Shown here piece after piece: positions 33,854 to 42,714 of a stretch of 64,000 nt of DNA. The notes below the pieces were generated by a model that saw only the letters and a list, made by a program, of their open reading frames with translations, made no database searches and had not been told where the DNA came from. Made by a program: the position numbers and the translations under genes. Location: the NCBI GenBank assembly GCA_035934555.1, contig DASYXT010000044.1:65717-129716 (forward strand), read 5' to 3'. This DNA is from DASYXT01 sp035934555. GTDB lineage: Bacteria > Verrucomicrobiota > Verrucomicrobiia > Limisphaerales > UBA8199. Position 1 is the first letter of the stretch. The number at the start of each line of letters is the position of its first letter.

Positions 33854-34202
33854 ATGCCTCCGGAGAGCATAGATGCGGCTGTGCAGGACATCAAAGGCGA
33901 GAAGGATCCGACACTGAAAATCTTGAAACTCGCCTCACTATGCTGCATGCTTTGGGCCGAAGCAGGCGCGGAGTTAGTGGTTGTGGGTGTTGGTTTCAGT
34001 ATATCCGCAGGAGGACCCTGTGGCGCGCGGTTGCGCGAAAGTCCTCGCCGCGGTTGCCCTGGGTGGCGGGTTGAGGATGAATTGGGCCGAGGTTCTGCGC
34101 GTTGCAGCTCTGGCGGATTATCGTAATGTTAAAGAGTGTAAAGCGCTGGTGCGCGAAGTGGCCGATGAACTCAAACTCAAATCCCCCCTCGATACCGATT
34201 GA
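33854..34202 (+). pseudogene. Frame-disrupted gene, probable nucleotidyltransferase-fold relic
   Basis: The N-terminal half (ATG 33854) reads MPPESIDAAVQDIKGEKDPT and LWAEAGAELVVVGVGFSIS. This GAxLVVVGG-like stretch is reminiscent of small nucleotidyltransferase-fold proteins. The natural C-terminus (MNWAEVLRVAALADYRNVKE, VREVADELKLKSPLDTD) continues only in another frame (33981-34202). At least one frameshift, and probably a deletion of the middle, separates them. The family call is tentative. Confidence 0.4.
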
Positions 34203-34570
34203 GGTTTCGATTAGTTATGCGGATTGGCTAAAGGGACGCCGCTGGCGGCGGGAGTTGAGCCGCCGGGTTGTTCCAGGCACACTCCGCCGCACCAGGAGTT
34301 CCAGAGACCGCCGCCTGCGCAAACTTTTCCAAGGCGAACGCGGCCTGCCCTTTACACCTACCGATCAGTTGTAGCCTTCGGGCGTTGCGGATTTGCTTCT
34401 TGTTCTGTTGTGCGCCGTCTGATCAAGCACCTTTGGCAAGAACATGCCGGGCCGGCTCAATCATTCTTCAGCAATTCTTAAGTGTTTGCGGGTTTGCGGC
34501 GAAGTTACTTTAATTGCTTGTGGGCTGGCCTTGGACTTGCTTTGCTGCCACTCGGATTTTGTACACAGCT
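34203..34570. other. Intergenic stretch without a recognised gene
   Basis: Three overlapping short plus-strand ORFs exist but none has a domain or a credible ribosome binding site, and their translations are Arg/Cys/Pro-rich as expected of non-coding GC-rich DNA. No repeat or RNA was recognised. Confidence 0.5.
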
Positions 34571-34996
34571 ATGACGCTCGACCAGGCATCAAAACTAATC
34601 AAAACATGCGCGCAGCAGATGGACGCCCGCTATGGGCAGGTCGTCTTTGACGAATGGGCCATCGTTTCCCTCGCGGAGAATAAGGGCCGGCTGCTGGCTT
34701 ACGACGGCCCGCGCAAGAGCGGCTTTCAACAGAACTTTTTGTCTGACGCGGGCAGTCTGCGCGCGGGTTTGCTGACGCGGGAGTATAGCATTGGGGATTT
34801 TGAATTCGCCCGGCATGGCGTGGGGACGGGGTTCGAGGCATTTTTGGTTCTGGGAGAAGGATTGTTCCTGATTTGCAACAACACCGTCCAATCTATGGAC
34901 GGGATCACGCGGGACCCGCGCTGGCTGGAGGCGCAAGTGCCGTTCGTCGAGTTCAGCGATAAAGTGCGGGCAGATCCGTTGGTTTTGCAGCAGTGA
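34571..34996 (+). CDS. Conserved hypothetical cytosolic protein
   Basis: 141 residues from ATG 34571 (MTLDQASKLIKTCAQQMDAR); a longer frame starts at 34514 in sequence of intergenic type. A soluble alpha/beta protein: VVFDEWAIVSLAENKGRLLA, GSLRAGLLTREYSIGDFEFA, AFLVLGEGLFLICNNTVQSM and PLVLQQ. The alternating helix-strand-strand order recalls roadblock/profilin-like folds, but no motif proves it. It ends 12 bp from a convergent antiporter gene. Function unknown. Confidence 0.6.
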   Translation: MTLDQASKLIKTCAQQMDARYGQVVFDEWAIVSLAENKGRLLAYDGPRKSGFQQNFLSDAGSLRAGLLTREYSIGDFEFARHGVGTGFEAFLVLGEGLFLICNNTVQSMDGITRDPRWLEAQVPFVEFSDKVRADPLVLQQ

Positions 34997-35007
34997 CGGT
35001 GGTGCCG

Positions 35008-36027
35008 TTATTGGCCCAAGCCGTTTACGAGAAACACCAGGTAGAGGAACGTCAGGAGCCAACCGACCAGGCGGGGCAGGCGCCCAAATACCATCACGAG
35101 GAGAAAGTGCAGAACCGCGACGGCGAGCAACAGCAGCAGACCGTTTTGAAACGCGACCGGCACCTGCATCGGATGGTAAAGAGCATAGACGCCGATGCAA
35201 AGTGGGATGCAAATATGGCCGTCGCCAACCTGAGAGGTATAGACCACTTCGGGATTGCCGCGCCAGGCATAGTAGAAGGCCAGCACGGCATTCGGCAGCA
35301 CGTCCAGCCATCCGCTCAGCCACCCGAGATATTTCGCGCTAATAAACCCGGTGTGGCTCGCTGAGACCCAGTCCACCAGCCAATCGGTGCTGACATAAAC
35401 CGCGTAGGCGCCCAACGCCAGCAAGCCTAAATCCAACGGGAGCTTCCAGGTCCAGGTTTTCTGCTGGCGCACGTTGTTCTTGAGAACCTCAAAGACGTGA
35501 AAGCACTGCCAGAAAAGGAAGAGCCCGATCAGGACGAGGCCGTCGGTGAAATCGAGTTTGCCGCGGCGGCCGAGGGCCCAAAGAGCGCCGGTAAAAAAGA
35601 GCACCGCGGCGAGGGTAAGCAGGAGCGAGAGTCGGTTGAGTTTGTGAACTTGTTGGGCGTCGCGCGCTTTGCGTTTTGGTTTGGGTTTGGCCTTGCCGGG
35701 TTTAGGGGCGGGCACGAGGTTCATCCCCCAAAGCATGGTGGGCAAGCCGATCAGCAGAGTGAGGTTGGTGACGTTGTTGACGAGGCAGTTGGTCAGCACT
35801 TCGCCTCCGGAACCGCCTTTGGCGCCGACGACGAACGCGAATAGCAGATTGCCCATCCCCGAGCAATACGGCATGACCAGCGTGCCGAGCACGGTGCCTT
35901 CGACGCCGCTGGCGTTCATCGCCTCCAAGCGCCACAGCATCAAGAACGAGCCGGCCAGGAACACGCCCAGAAAACACCAGGGCGCCCACGGTCCGGCATT
36001 TGCCATCGATTGGAGAAAGTCGTGCAC
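35008..36027 (-). CDS. CaCA-superfamily (Na+/Ca2+ antiporter-like) membrane protein
   Basis: 339 residues with about nine or ten membrane segments. Two diverged alpha-repeats are visible: GSGGEVLTNCLVNNVTNLTL (first, around residue 72) and LPNAVLAFYYAWRGNPEVVY with GDGHICIPLCIGVYAL (second). They resemble the paired SxPE..GSN.FN repeats of Na+/Ca2+ exchangers, though the second repeat has Asn in place of the usual acidic residue. A Lys/Pro-rich cytosolic loop (APKPGKAKPKPKRKARD) separates the halves. Ion specificity cannot be read. It follows the DUF167 gene by 23 bp on the same strand and is probably co-transcribed. Confidence 0.6.
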   Translation of the reverse strand: MHDFLQSMANAGPWAPWCFLGVFLAGSFLMLWRLEAMNASGVEGTVLGTLVMPYCSGMGNLLFAFVVGAKGGSGGEVLTNCLVNNVTNLTLLIGLPTMLWGMNLVPAPKPGKAKPKPKRKARDAQQVHKLNRLSLLLTLAAVLFFTGALWALGRRGKLDFTDGLVLIGLFLFWQCFHVFEVLKNNVRQQKTWTWKLPLDLGLLALGAYAVYVSTDWLVDWVSASHTGFISAKYLGWLSGWLDVLPNAVLAFYYAWRGNPEVVYTSQVGDGHICIPLCIGVYALYHPMQVPVAFQNGLLLLLAVAVLHFLLVMVFGRLPRLVGWLLTFLYLVFLVNGLGQ

Positions 36028-36050
36028 GGCGGAAGCGGTCGAAGGTCGGT

Positions 36051-36353
36051 TCAGGGTGTGGCCGCCAGGCGCCCGACAATGTCTTCGACGCGAAGGCCGA
36101 TGACTCGGATGGTCTTATGTTTTGAGGTGTGCCCGCGCACGAGCTCGAGGCGGTTGCGGGGACAATCAAGTGTGTGCGCCAGGAGTTTGAGGAGGGCGTC
36201 GTTGGCGGCGGCATCCACGGGTGGAGCGGTGACTTTGACGCGCAGCTCGTTGCCAAGTTGCGGGCCGATCTCGTTGGAAGAGGCGCGCGGCTGGACTTTA
36301 ATCGCCAACAGCACGGCTTGGGCTTCTGCGCGGAGAAAGGCTGGCAGAGTCAT
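36051..36353 (-). CDS. DUF167 (YggU-family) protein
   Basis: 100 residues from ATG 36353 (MTLPAFLRAEAQAVLLAIKV). The DUF167 core is intact: LAIKVQPRASSNEIGPQLGN, LRVKVTAPPVDAAANDALLK and VRGHTSKHKTIRVIGL. Small cytosolic alpha/beta protein whose molecular role is unknown. The frame is open upstream to 36440, but that part is not DUF167-like. Divergent from the DUF1080 lipoprotein by 69 bp. Confidence 0.85.
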   Translation of the reverse strand: MTLPAFLRAEAQAVLLAIKVQPRASSNEIGPQLGNELRVKVTAPPVDAAANDALLKLLAHTLDCPRNRLELVRGHTSKHKTIRVIGLRVEDIVGRLAATP

Positions 36354-36422
36354 TCTGCACAGGACGTTAATTGTTGCTCGCCGACCATGATTCTCGCCGT
36401 TAGAGTAATACTTGACCAGCTT

Positions 36423-37241
36423 ATGAGCAATCGGAACCAAGCCGGGAACGTAATTCTTCAGCGGAGCGCGAGCATGGCGTTAATCCTGACGCTGGGTTTG
36501 AGTGGCTGTGCGACGAAGAAGTCGCCACCCATGGCTGTGCCGGCGGCTGCGCAGACCTCCGTGACTACGCCGGTAGCGCCGGCACCAAAAACGGCGGACG
36601 CTGCGCCGGATGTGCTGGCGCAGGCAGCCGCCCAGCCTTCGCCGCCGCTCGAAGGGGACGGTTGGCAGAGATTGTTCGATGGGGTGACGCTGACCGGCTG
36701 GCGGGAAACACAGTTCGCCGGTCGCGGTGAGGTCGAATGCCGCAACGGGTTGATGTTGCTGAACATGGGGGATCCGTTCACGGGCGTGAACTGGACGAAC
36801 GATTTTCCCACCATGAACTACGAGGTGGCGCTGGATGCGATGCGAGTGGCAGGCGCGGATTTTTTCTGCGGTCTGACGGTGCCGGTGGGGAATACCTTTT
36901 GCAGCCTTATTGTGGGCGGTTGGGGTGGATCGCTGGTGGGCATTTCGAGCCTGGACGGAATGGACGCTTCCGAGAATGAGACCACGCGCTACATGACCTT
37001 TGACTATGGCCATTGGTACCGCATCCGGCTGCGGGTGACACCGGACCGGCTGGAGGGTTGGTTGGACGCCAAGAAGATTGTGGATGTGGTTACTACCGGG
37101 AAGCAGATTTCACTTCGGGTCGGCGACATCGAGATGTCGAAGCCATGCGGGCTGGCGTCGTGGCAGACGACGGCTGCCTACCGCAATATCCAGATGCGGC
37201 GCGTGACCGGCCCGCAAGATGCGCCGAAGAAGCAGTTGTGA
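36423..37241 (+). CDS. DUF1080 (3-keto-disaccharide hydrolase-like) lipoprotein
   Basis: 272 residues from ATG 36423 (MSNRNQAGNVILQRSASMAL). Lipobox LSGC with Cys near 29, a Pro/Ala/Thr linker to ~75, then the DUF1080 lectin-like fold: WQRLFDGVTLTGWRETQF, EVECRNGLMLLNMGD, FCSLIVGGWGGSLVGISSLD, YGHWYRIRLRVTPDRLEGWL and CGLASWQTTAAYRNIQMR. The family includes 3-keto-glycoside hydrolases and many carbohydrate-binding proteins of Verrucomicrobia and Planctomycetes. Anchored in the envelope. The long in-frame extension upstream of 36423 overlaps DUF167 and is rejected. Confidence 0.85.
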   Translation: MSNRNQAGNVILQRSASMALILTLGLSGCATKKSPPMAVPAAAQTSVTTPVAPAPKTADAAPDVLAQAAAQPSPPLEGDGWQRLFDGVTLTGWRETQFAGRGEVECRNGLMLLNMGDPFTGVNWTNDFPTMNYEVALDAMRVAGADFFCGLTVPVGNTFCSLIVGGWGGSLVGISSLDGMDASENETTRYMTFDYGHWYRIRLRVTPDRLEGWLDAKKIVDVVTTGKQISLRVGDIEMSKPCGLASWQTTAAYRNIQMRRVTGPQDAPKKQL

Positions 37242-37269
37242 GGTCGTGGAGCGGGGAGAGCGTGGAGCG

Positions 37270-38724
<1,455 letters not shown>

Positions 38725-38736
38725 GGCAATAGTTGC

Positions 38737-39237
38737 TCAGCCGCCGACCTGGAGCCGCTTGTCATTCTCGAGCATGGTCTTGAGATTCGGCCAATCCACC
38801 TCGTTCATTTCCTGGAAGGCGTTGAGGTACACGGCAACCACCTCCGGCGGGTGTTTGGCCAGCACAGCATCGACGGCGGCCTGGAGTTTGGCGTCGTCCA
38901 TGGTCGCGGGCAGATCCTCGACAACACCTTCTTTATGGGGGATGCCCAGCGCATCGAGAAAATCCCCCAGCAACGCCTGGTGTTTCTTGAGCAGCCAGGT
39001 GCGCAGCAGGTTGGCCGTGACGCCTTCCAGGGAGGGCCGCGCGAGGGTGGTGAGCATCGCCGCGTTTCGTTGGGGGCGAGGCTGGCGCTCGAGAAAGACG
39101 GGTCGCAATTTGCGGGCCTCGGCCACCGCGGCCATGGTGGCCTTGTACAGCGGTTTGTCCGATTCGTAGGCGTAAGTGAGGATTTCCTGCGCGAGTGCAG
39201 GCGACATGAAGCCAATAAGTTCGTGAGAGGTTAGCAT
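38737..39237 (-). CDS. Conserved hypothetical protein upstream of gnd
   Basis: 166 residues, starts MLTSHELIGFMSPALAQEIL. All-helical and cytosolic, with a repeated theme of helix plus acidic turn (LEGVTANLLRTWLLKKHQAL, LGDFLDALGIPHKEGVVEDL, AVDAVLAKHPPEVVAVYLNA, MNEVDWPNLKTMLENDKRL). No family recognised. Twelve bases upstream of gnd, so it is probably in the same transcript and may act with the pentose phosphate pathway, but nothing in the sequence proves a link. Confidence 0.65.
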   Translation of the reverse strand: MLTSHELIGFMSPALAQEILTYAYESDKPLYKATMAAVAEARKLRPVFLERQPRPQRNAAMLTTLARPSLEGVTANLLRTWLLKKHQALLGDFLDALGIPHKEGVVEDLPATMDDAKLQAAVDAVLAKHPPEVVAVYLNAFQEMNEVDWPNLKTMLENDKRLQVGG

Positions 39238-39327
39238 GCAGGCAACGGCCAGCCAGGGAGCCGCATGCGCGTGCCTGGCTGGGCGAAAATTGATTGTAAA
39301 TGCGGGCGCATCAATCGAGGCATGTTT

Positions 39328-40149
39328 TCAGCCGACGGTCAGAACGGCCAGCTTTTTTTTGCGGGCGATTTCAGCGCAGGTTGGCTCTTCGAGCAAGAGC
39401 GAGCGGCCGGCGGCGAACGCCAGGGCAGAAATGCCGCAGTTGGCGCAGGTTGTCAGCGTCTGCGGGCCGAGGCAGGGAATGTCGAACCGCATGTCGTGAT
39501 TGGATTTGGCTACTTTGACGGCAACCGCCCCACCTTCCGGGCCGGCCAATTGACCGCCCCGTTGCAAGCAGGCATCGGTGCCCTCGAACCCCTCGACGGC
39601 CAGAACCGTGCCCTCTTTTACGACGACCGTCTGTCCAATGTCCAGTTTGGCCACCTCCTGGGCGAGGCGAAAGGCGAGTTCGACGTCGGCGCTTTGACGT
39701 GCCGAGGGTTTGGGGCCCAGGGCGAAGCCGGTGCCGGGCATTAATTCGCGCAGCCATGGGGTCGCTTCAATCAATTCGACGCCGTCCTTTTTCAATTCCT
39801 GGGCAATGGCGCCGAAAATCGTGTGCGCGTTTCGCTCTTTGAGCCGCAGCAGAATACCCAGGGCGCGGAGGTCAGGGCGGACGGCGTAAAGGTTTTTGGG
39901 GGCGATCTGGCCGGCCATGACGCAGTACTTGACTTGTCGATTGGTAAAGGCGGCGATCATTTTTGAGAGCTGGCCGACTCGCAACCAAACAATTTCGTCC
40001 ACCAGCGCCGCCAAGGCCGGGTCCGTTTCACCCTCAAACGCGACCGCGACGAGGCGTTTGACTCCGAGCCGGCGGGTCTGCTGCGCCAGGACGAGCGGCA
40101 AAGCGCGATTGCCCGCAATCAGGCCCAATGTGTCAATGGCTTCTGGCAT
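39328..40149 (-). CDS. lpxI: UDP-2,3-diacylglucosamine pyrophosphatase LpxI (DUF1009)
   Basis: 273 residues from ATG 40149 (MPEAIDTLGLIAGNRALPLV). LpxI hydrolyses UDP-2,3-diacylglucosamine to lipid X in lipid A synthesis, replacing LpxH in many bacteria. Both LpxI domains are visible: LGLIAGNRALPLVLAQQTRR, KYCVMAGQIAPKNLY, and the C-terminal domain with TVVVKEGTVLAVEGFEGTDA, VAVKVAKSNHDMRFDIPCLG and PQTLTTCANCGISALAFAAG. Its presence argues for an outer membrane with lipid A. Upstream in-frame codons to 40437 run through a repeat and are excluded. Confidence 0.92.
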   Translation of the reverse strand: MPEAIDTLGLIAGNRALPLVLAQQTRRLGVKRLVAVAFEGETDPALAALVDEIVWLRVGQLSKMIAAFTNRQVKYCVMAGQIAPKNLYAVRPDLRALGILLRLKERNAHTIFGAIAQELKKDGVELIEATPWLRELMPGTGFALGPKPSARQSADVELAFRLAQEVAKLDIGQTVVVKEGTVLAVEGFEGTDACLQRGGQLAGPEGGAVAVKVAKSNHDMRFDIPCLGPQTLTTCANCGISALAFAAGRSLLLEEPTCAEIARKKKLAVLTVG

Positions 40150-40360
40150 AAAACGAATCCAATGTCTGCACGGCGAGATTCCCGCTTGAATGAGTGTGCG
40201 GATTATCACGGCGGGCATTGAAGTCATCGACGGTCCCGATTCGATACATTTCTGTCTATTAAATGGCAAGTAGGTAGGTTTGTAAACCGCCGAGCAAAGC
40301 AGTAGCCGCTTAGGGCGAGTGCTGGAAGCGATGCCCGTCGCCAACATGTTCACTTTTTGC

Positions 40361-40457
40361 GGAGCGCGGACTTTAGTCCGCAGCAATGCACGAATCGTTA
40401 ACTGGGAATCGGGGCAGACTCCCATCGGGGCTTGCACCGGGCTAAAGTCCGCACTCC
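40361..40457. repeat. REP-like inverted repeat in the 40150-40565 gap
   Basis: GGAGCGCGGACTTTAGTCC (40361-40379) and GGGCTAAAGTCCGCACTCC (40439-40457) are reverse complements at 17 of 19 positions; the left arm also contains an internal hairpin GCGGACT-TT-AGTCCGC (40366-40381). Shares the GGAGCGCGGA head with the element at 6022-6126. The rest of this 416-bp gap should hold the kinase-operon promoter; no gene was seen. Confidence 0.7.
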
Positions 40458-40565
40458 AAGGTATTGGCGTGCGGCTTGCTCTCTCAAATCCGATTCTTTC
40501 CGACTCGGAGCAGGTGATTGGGCGGCCGGTACTTAAAGGCCGCGCTCGGAAAACCGCGGATAGCT

Positions 40566-42257
40566 ATGAGCAATACGGCGACGTGGACGAACGTGTTGGG
40601 GCCGCCGCCCGCCAGGGCAGGCAGCTCCGTCTTGCGTCGTGCCACGGCCTTATCAGGGGTGATTCTCATGGCCACTTTGGTGCTCGGCGCGGCCATTTAC
40701 ATTACGGAGAAGCAGGCGCTGACGCGCCCGGGCAAGCACCCTAAAATTGCCCCAGGGCCAATAGAGGGCAGCCCGGAATTGTTCCAGCGGATGGATACGC
40801 TGGTGCTGCGCTTTGCGGAACTGACGCTGGTGGGCGGGATCGGGGCGTTGTTGCCGTTGATTACCGCCGCGCGCCAGCGTTTGAGCACGGAGGGCCAACA
40901 TCATGCGCGCGAAGCCCGCGAGTGGCAGGCGAACCTTGCCGCGCTGCAAAGCCAGCTAACAGATTTGCGCCGCACACACGCCAGTTTGCTCGGTGAGCAG
41001 GATCAGTTGGAAGAAAAGGTCCACACTCTTACTGCGGCCAACGCGACACTGAAAAGCGATTTGGACAAGCGCAACCGAGCCGAGCGTTTACTCTCCCAAC
41101 GGCGGCAGGAGTTGGAAAGCTCCAAGAGCGTGCTGGAGTTGCACGTGCAGGCGCGGCAGGCGGAATTGCAAACGCTCCAACGCCGCTATGAACTGATCCT
41201 CAACGCCGCCGGTGAAGGCATCTGCGGCCTGGACGTGGACGGGCGGGCCACCTTCGTCAATCCGACGATGGCAAAATTGACGGGTCGCGCGGCGGGCGAA
41301 TTGATTGGCAAAACCGAACAGGAAATCTTCTTTGCCAACGGTGAGGGTGGGCTCAGCACTCAAGATACGGGCGAGCAAGTTTTTCACCGTGGCGATGGCA
41401 CCTGGTTCCCGGTCGAGTTCGTCAAGACGCGCATCGACGAAAACGGCAAAGTGATCGGTTCGGTGCTGGTATTTAAGGACATCACGGAGCGGAAGCGGAC
41501 GGAAGAAACGCTGGCCCGGAAGGCGGCCGAACTGGCACGCTCGAATGCGGAGCTGGAGCAATTCGCGTTTGTGGCTTCCCACGATTTGCAGGAGCCGTTG
41601 CGAAAAATCCAGGCCTTTGGGGACCGGCTGAAGACCAAGTGCGAAGGGGCCGCATCCCCAGAGGTGAGAGATTACCTGGAACGCATGCAAAGCGCGGCGG
41701 CCCGGATGCGGACGTTAATTAATGATTTGCTGGCCTTCTCGCGCGTGATCCGCAGTTCGGAGCCGCTGGTGGCAGTGGATCTCAACCAGGTGACGCGGGA
41801 AGTGCTCAGTGACCTGGAGGTGCGCATCGAAAAAACGGGCGCTAAAGTCGAGTTGGGCGTGCTGCCGACCATTGACGCCGACCCAATGCAAATGCGCCAG
41901 TTGATGCTAAACCTGATCAGCAACGCGCTGAAGTTTCAGCCGGCCGGCAACGCGCCGATGATCCACATCGCAGCCCGCAGCACCAGTACGGGCGCCGGCG
42001 AGCCCCTCTGCGAAATTGCCGTGCAGGACAACGGCATCGGTTTTGATGAAAAGTACCTGGATAAAATGTTTGCCGTGTTTCAACGATTGCACGGCCGAGG
42101 TGAGTACGAAGGAACCGGCGTGGGCCTGGCGGTCTGCCGCCGGATCATTGACCGGCACCACGGCAGCATTGTCGCGCACAGTAAACCCGGTGAGGGCGCC
42201 ACATTCACAGTCACTTTGCCTGTGCATCAACCCGAGCCGGAGAAAGGTTCCGTATGA
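40566..42257 (+). CDS. PAS-domain sensor histidine kinase
   Basis: 563 residues from ATG 40566. Two membrane helices near 35-55 and 85-105 (ALSGVILMATLVLGAAIYIT; LVGGIGALLPLI) are followed by a coiled coil (~115-210), a PAS domain (~212-325, LILNAAGEGICGLDVDGRAT), HisKA with H339 in VASHDLQEPLRKI, and an HATPase with N-box NLISNALKF, DNGIGFDE and GTGVGLAVC. Closest in style to phytochrome-like light-sensor kinases but without a chromophore domain. The stop overlaps the response regulator start (ATGA). The signal sensed is unknown. Confidence 0.92.
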   Translation: MSNTATWTNVLGPPPARAGSSVLRRATALSGVILMATLVLGAAIYITEKQALTRPGKHPKIAPGPIEGSPELFQRMDTLVLRFAELTLVGGIGALLPLITAARQRLSTEGQHHAREAREWQANLAALQSQLTDLRRTHASLLGEQDQLEEKVHTLTAANATLKSDLDKRNRAERLLSQRRQELESSKSVLELHVQARQAELQTLQRRYELILNAAGEGICGLDVDGRATFVNPTMAKLTGRAAGELIGKTEQEIFFANGEGGLSTQDTGEQVFHRGDGTWFPVEFVKTRIDENGKVIGSVLVFKDITERKRTEETLARKAAELARSNAELEQFAFVASHDLQEPLRKIQAFGDRLKTKCEGAASPEVRDYLERMQSAAARMRTLINDLLAFSRVIRSSEPLVAVDLNQVTREVLSDLEVRIEKTGAKVELGVLPTIDADPMQMRQLMLNLISNALKFQPAGNAPMIHIAARSTSTGAGEPLCEIAVQDNGIGFDEKYLDKMFAVFQRLHGRGEYEGTGVGLAVCRRIIDRHHGSIVAHSKPGEGATFTVTLPVHQPEPEKGSV

Positions 42258-42709
42258 CCACCGACCCCCCCAAAGCCAACCTCATTTTAATGGCAGACGA
42301 CGATGATGACGATCGTTTGCTGGCGCAGGACGCGCTGCGGGAATCACAAGTGCCGGGAACGATTCAGTTTGTCGCCAATGGCGAGGAGTTGTTGGATTAT
42401 CTGTTCCATCGGGGGCAGTATGAGGCCCCGGCTTCGGCGCCGCGGCCCGGTTTGATTCTGCTGGACTTGAACATGCCGCGCAAAGACGGACGCGAGGCCT
42501 TGCGCGAGATCAAAAACAGCCCGGAATTGCGCCGGATTCCAGTTGTGGTTTTAACCACGTCGCAGGCCGACACCGATGTCGGCGCGATATACGATCTGGG
42601 CGCCAATTCCTTCATCACCAAGCCCTTCAAGTTCGAAGCCCTGGTGCGAGTGATGCAGATGCTCGGCCAATATTGGTTCAGCACAGTCGAACTGCCTGCT
42701 TTGAAGTAG
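42254..42709 (+). CDS. Single-domain response regulator (Rcp1-like)
   Basis: 151 residues, only a receiver domain. Acidic cluster ADDDDDDR at 14-21, phosphoacceptor D71 in LLDLNMPRKDG, TTS near 101-103 and K123 in FITKPFKF. The pattern of a receiver with a DLNMP motif next to a bacteriophytochrome-type kinase is that of the Rcp1 class. It overlaps the kinase gene by four bases and is followed by the hybrid kinase after five, so the three form one phosphorelay operon. Confidence 0.93.
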   Translation: MTTDPPKANLILMADDDDDDRLLAQDALRESQVPGTIQFVANGEELLDYLFHRGQYEAPASAPRPGLILLDLNMPRKDGREALREIKNSPELRRIPVVVLTTSQADTDVGAIYDLGANSFITKPFKFEALVRVMQMLGQYWFSTVELPALK

Positions 42710-42714
42710 CTGTC

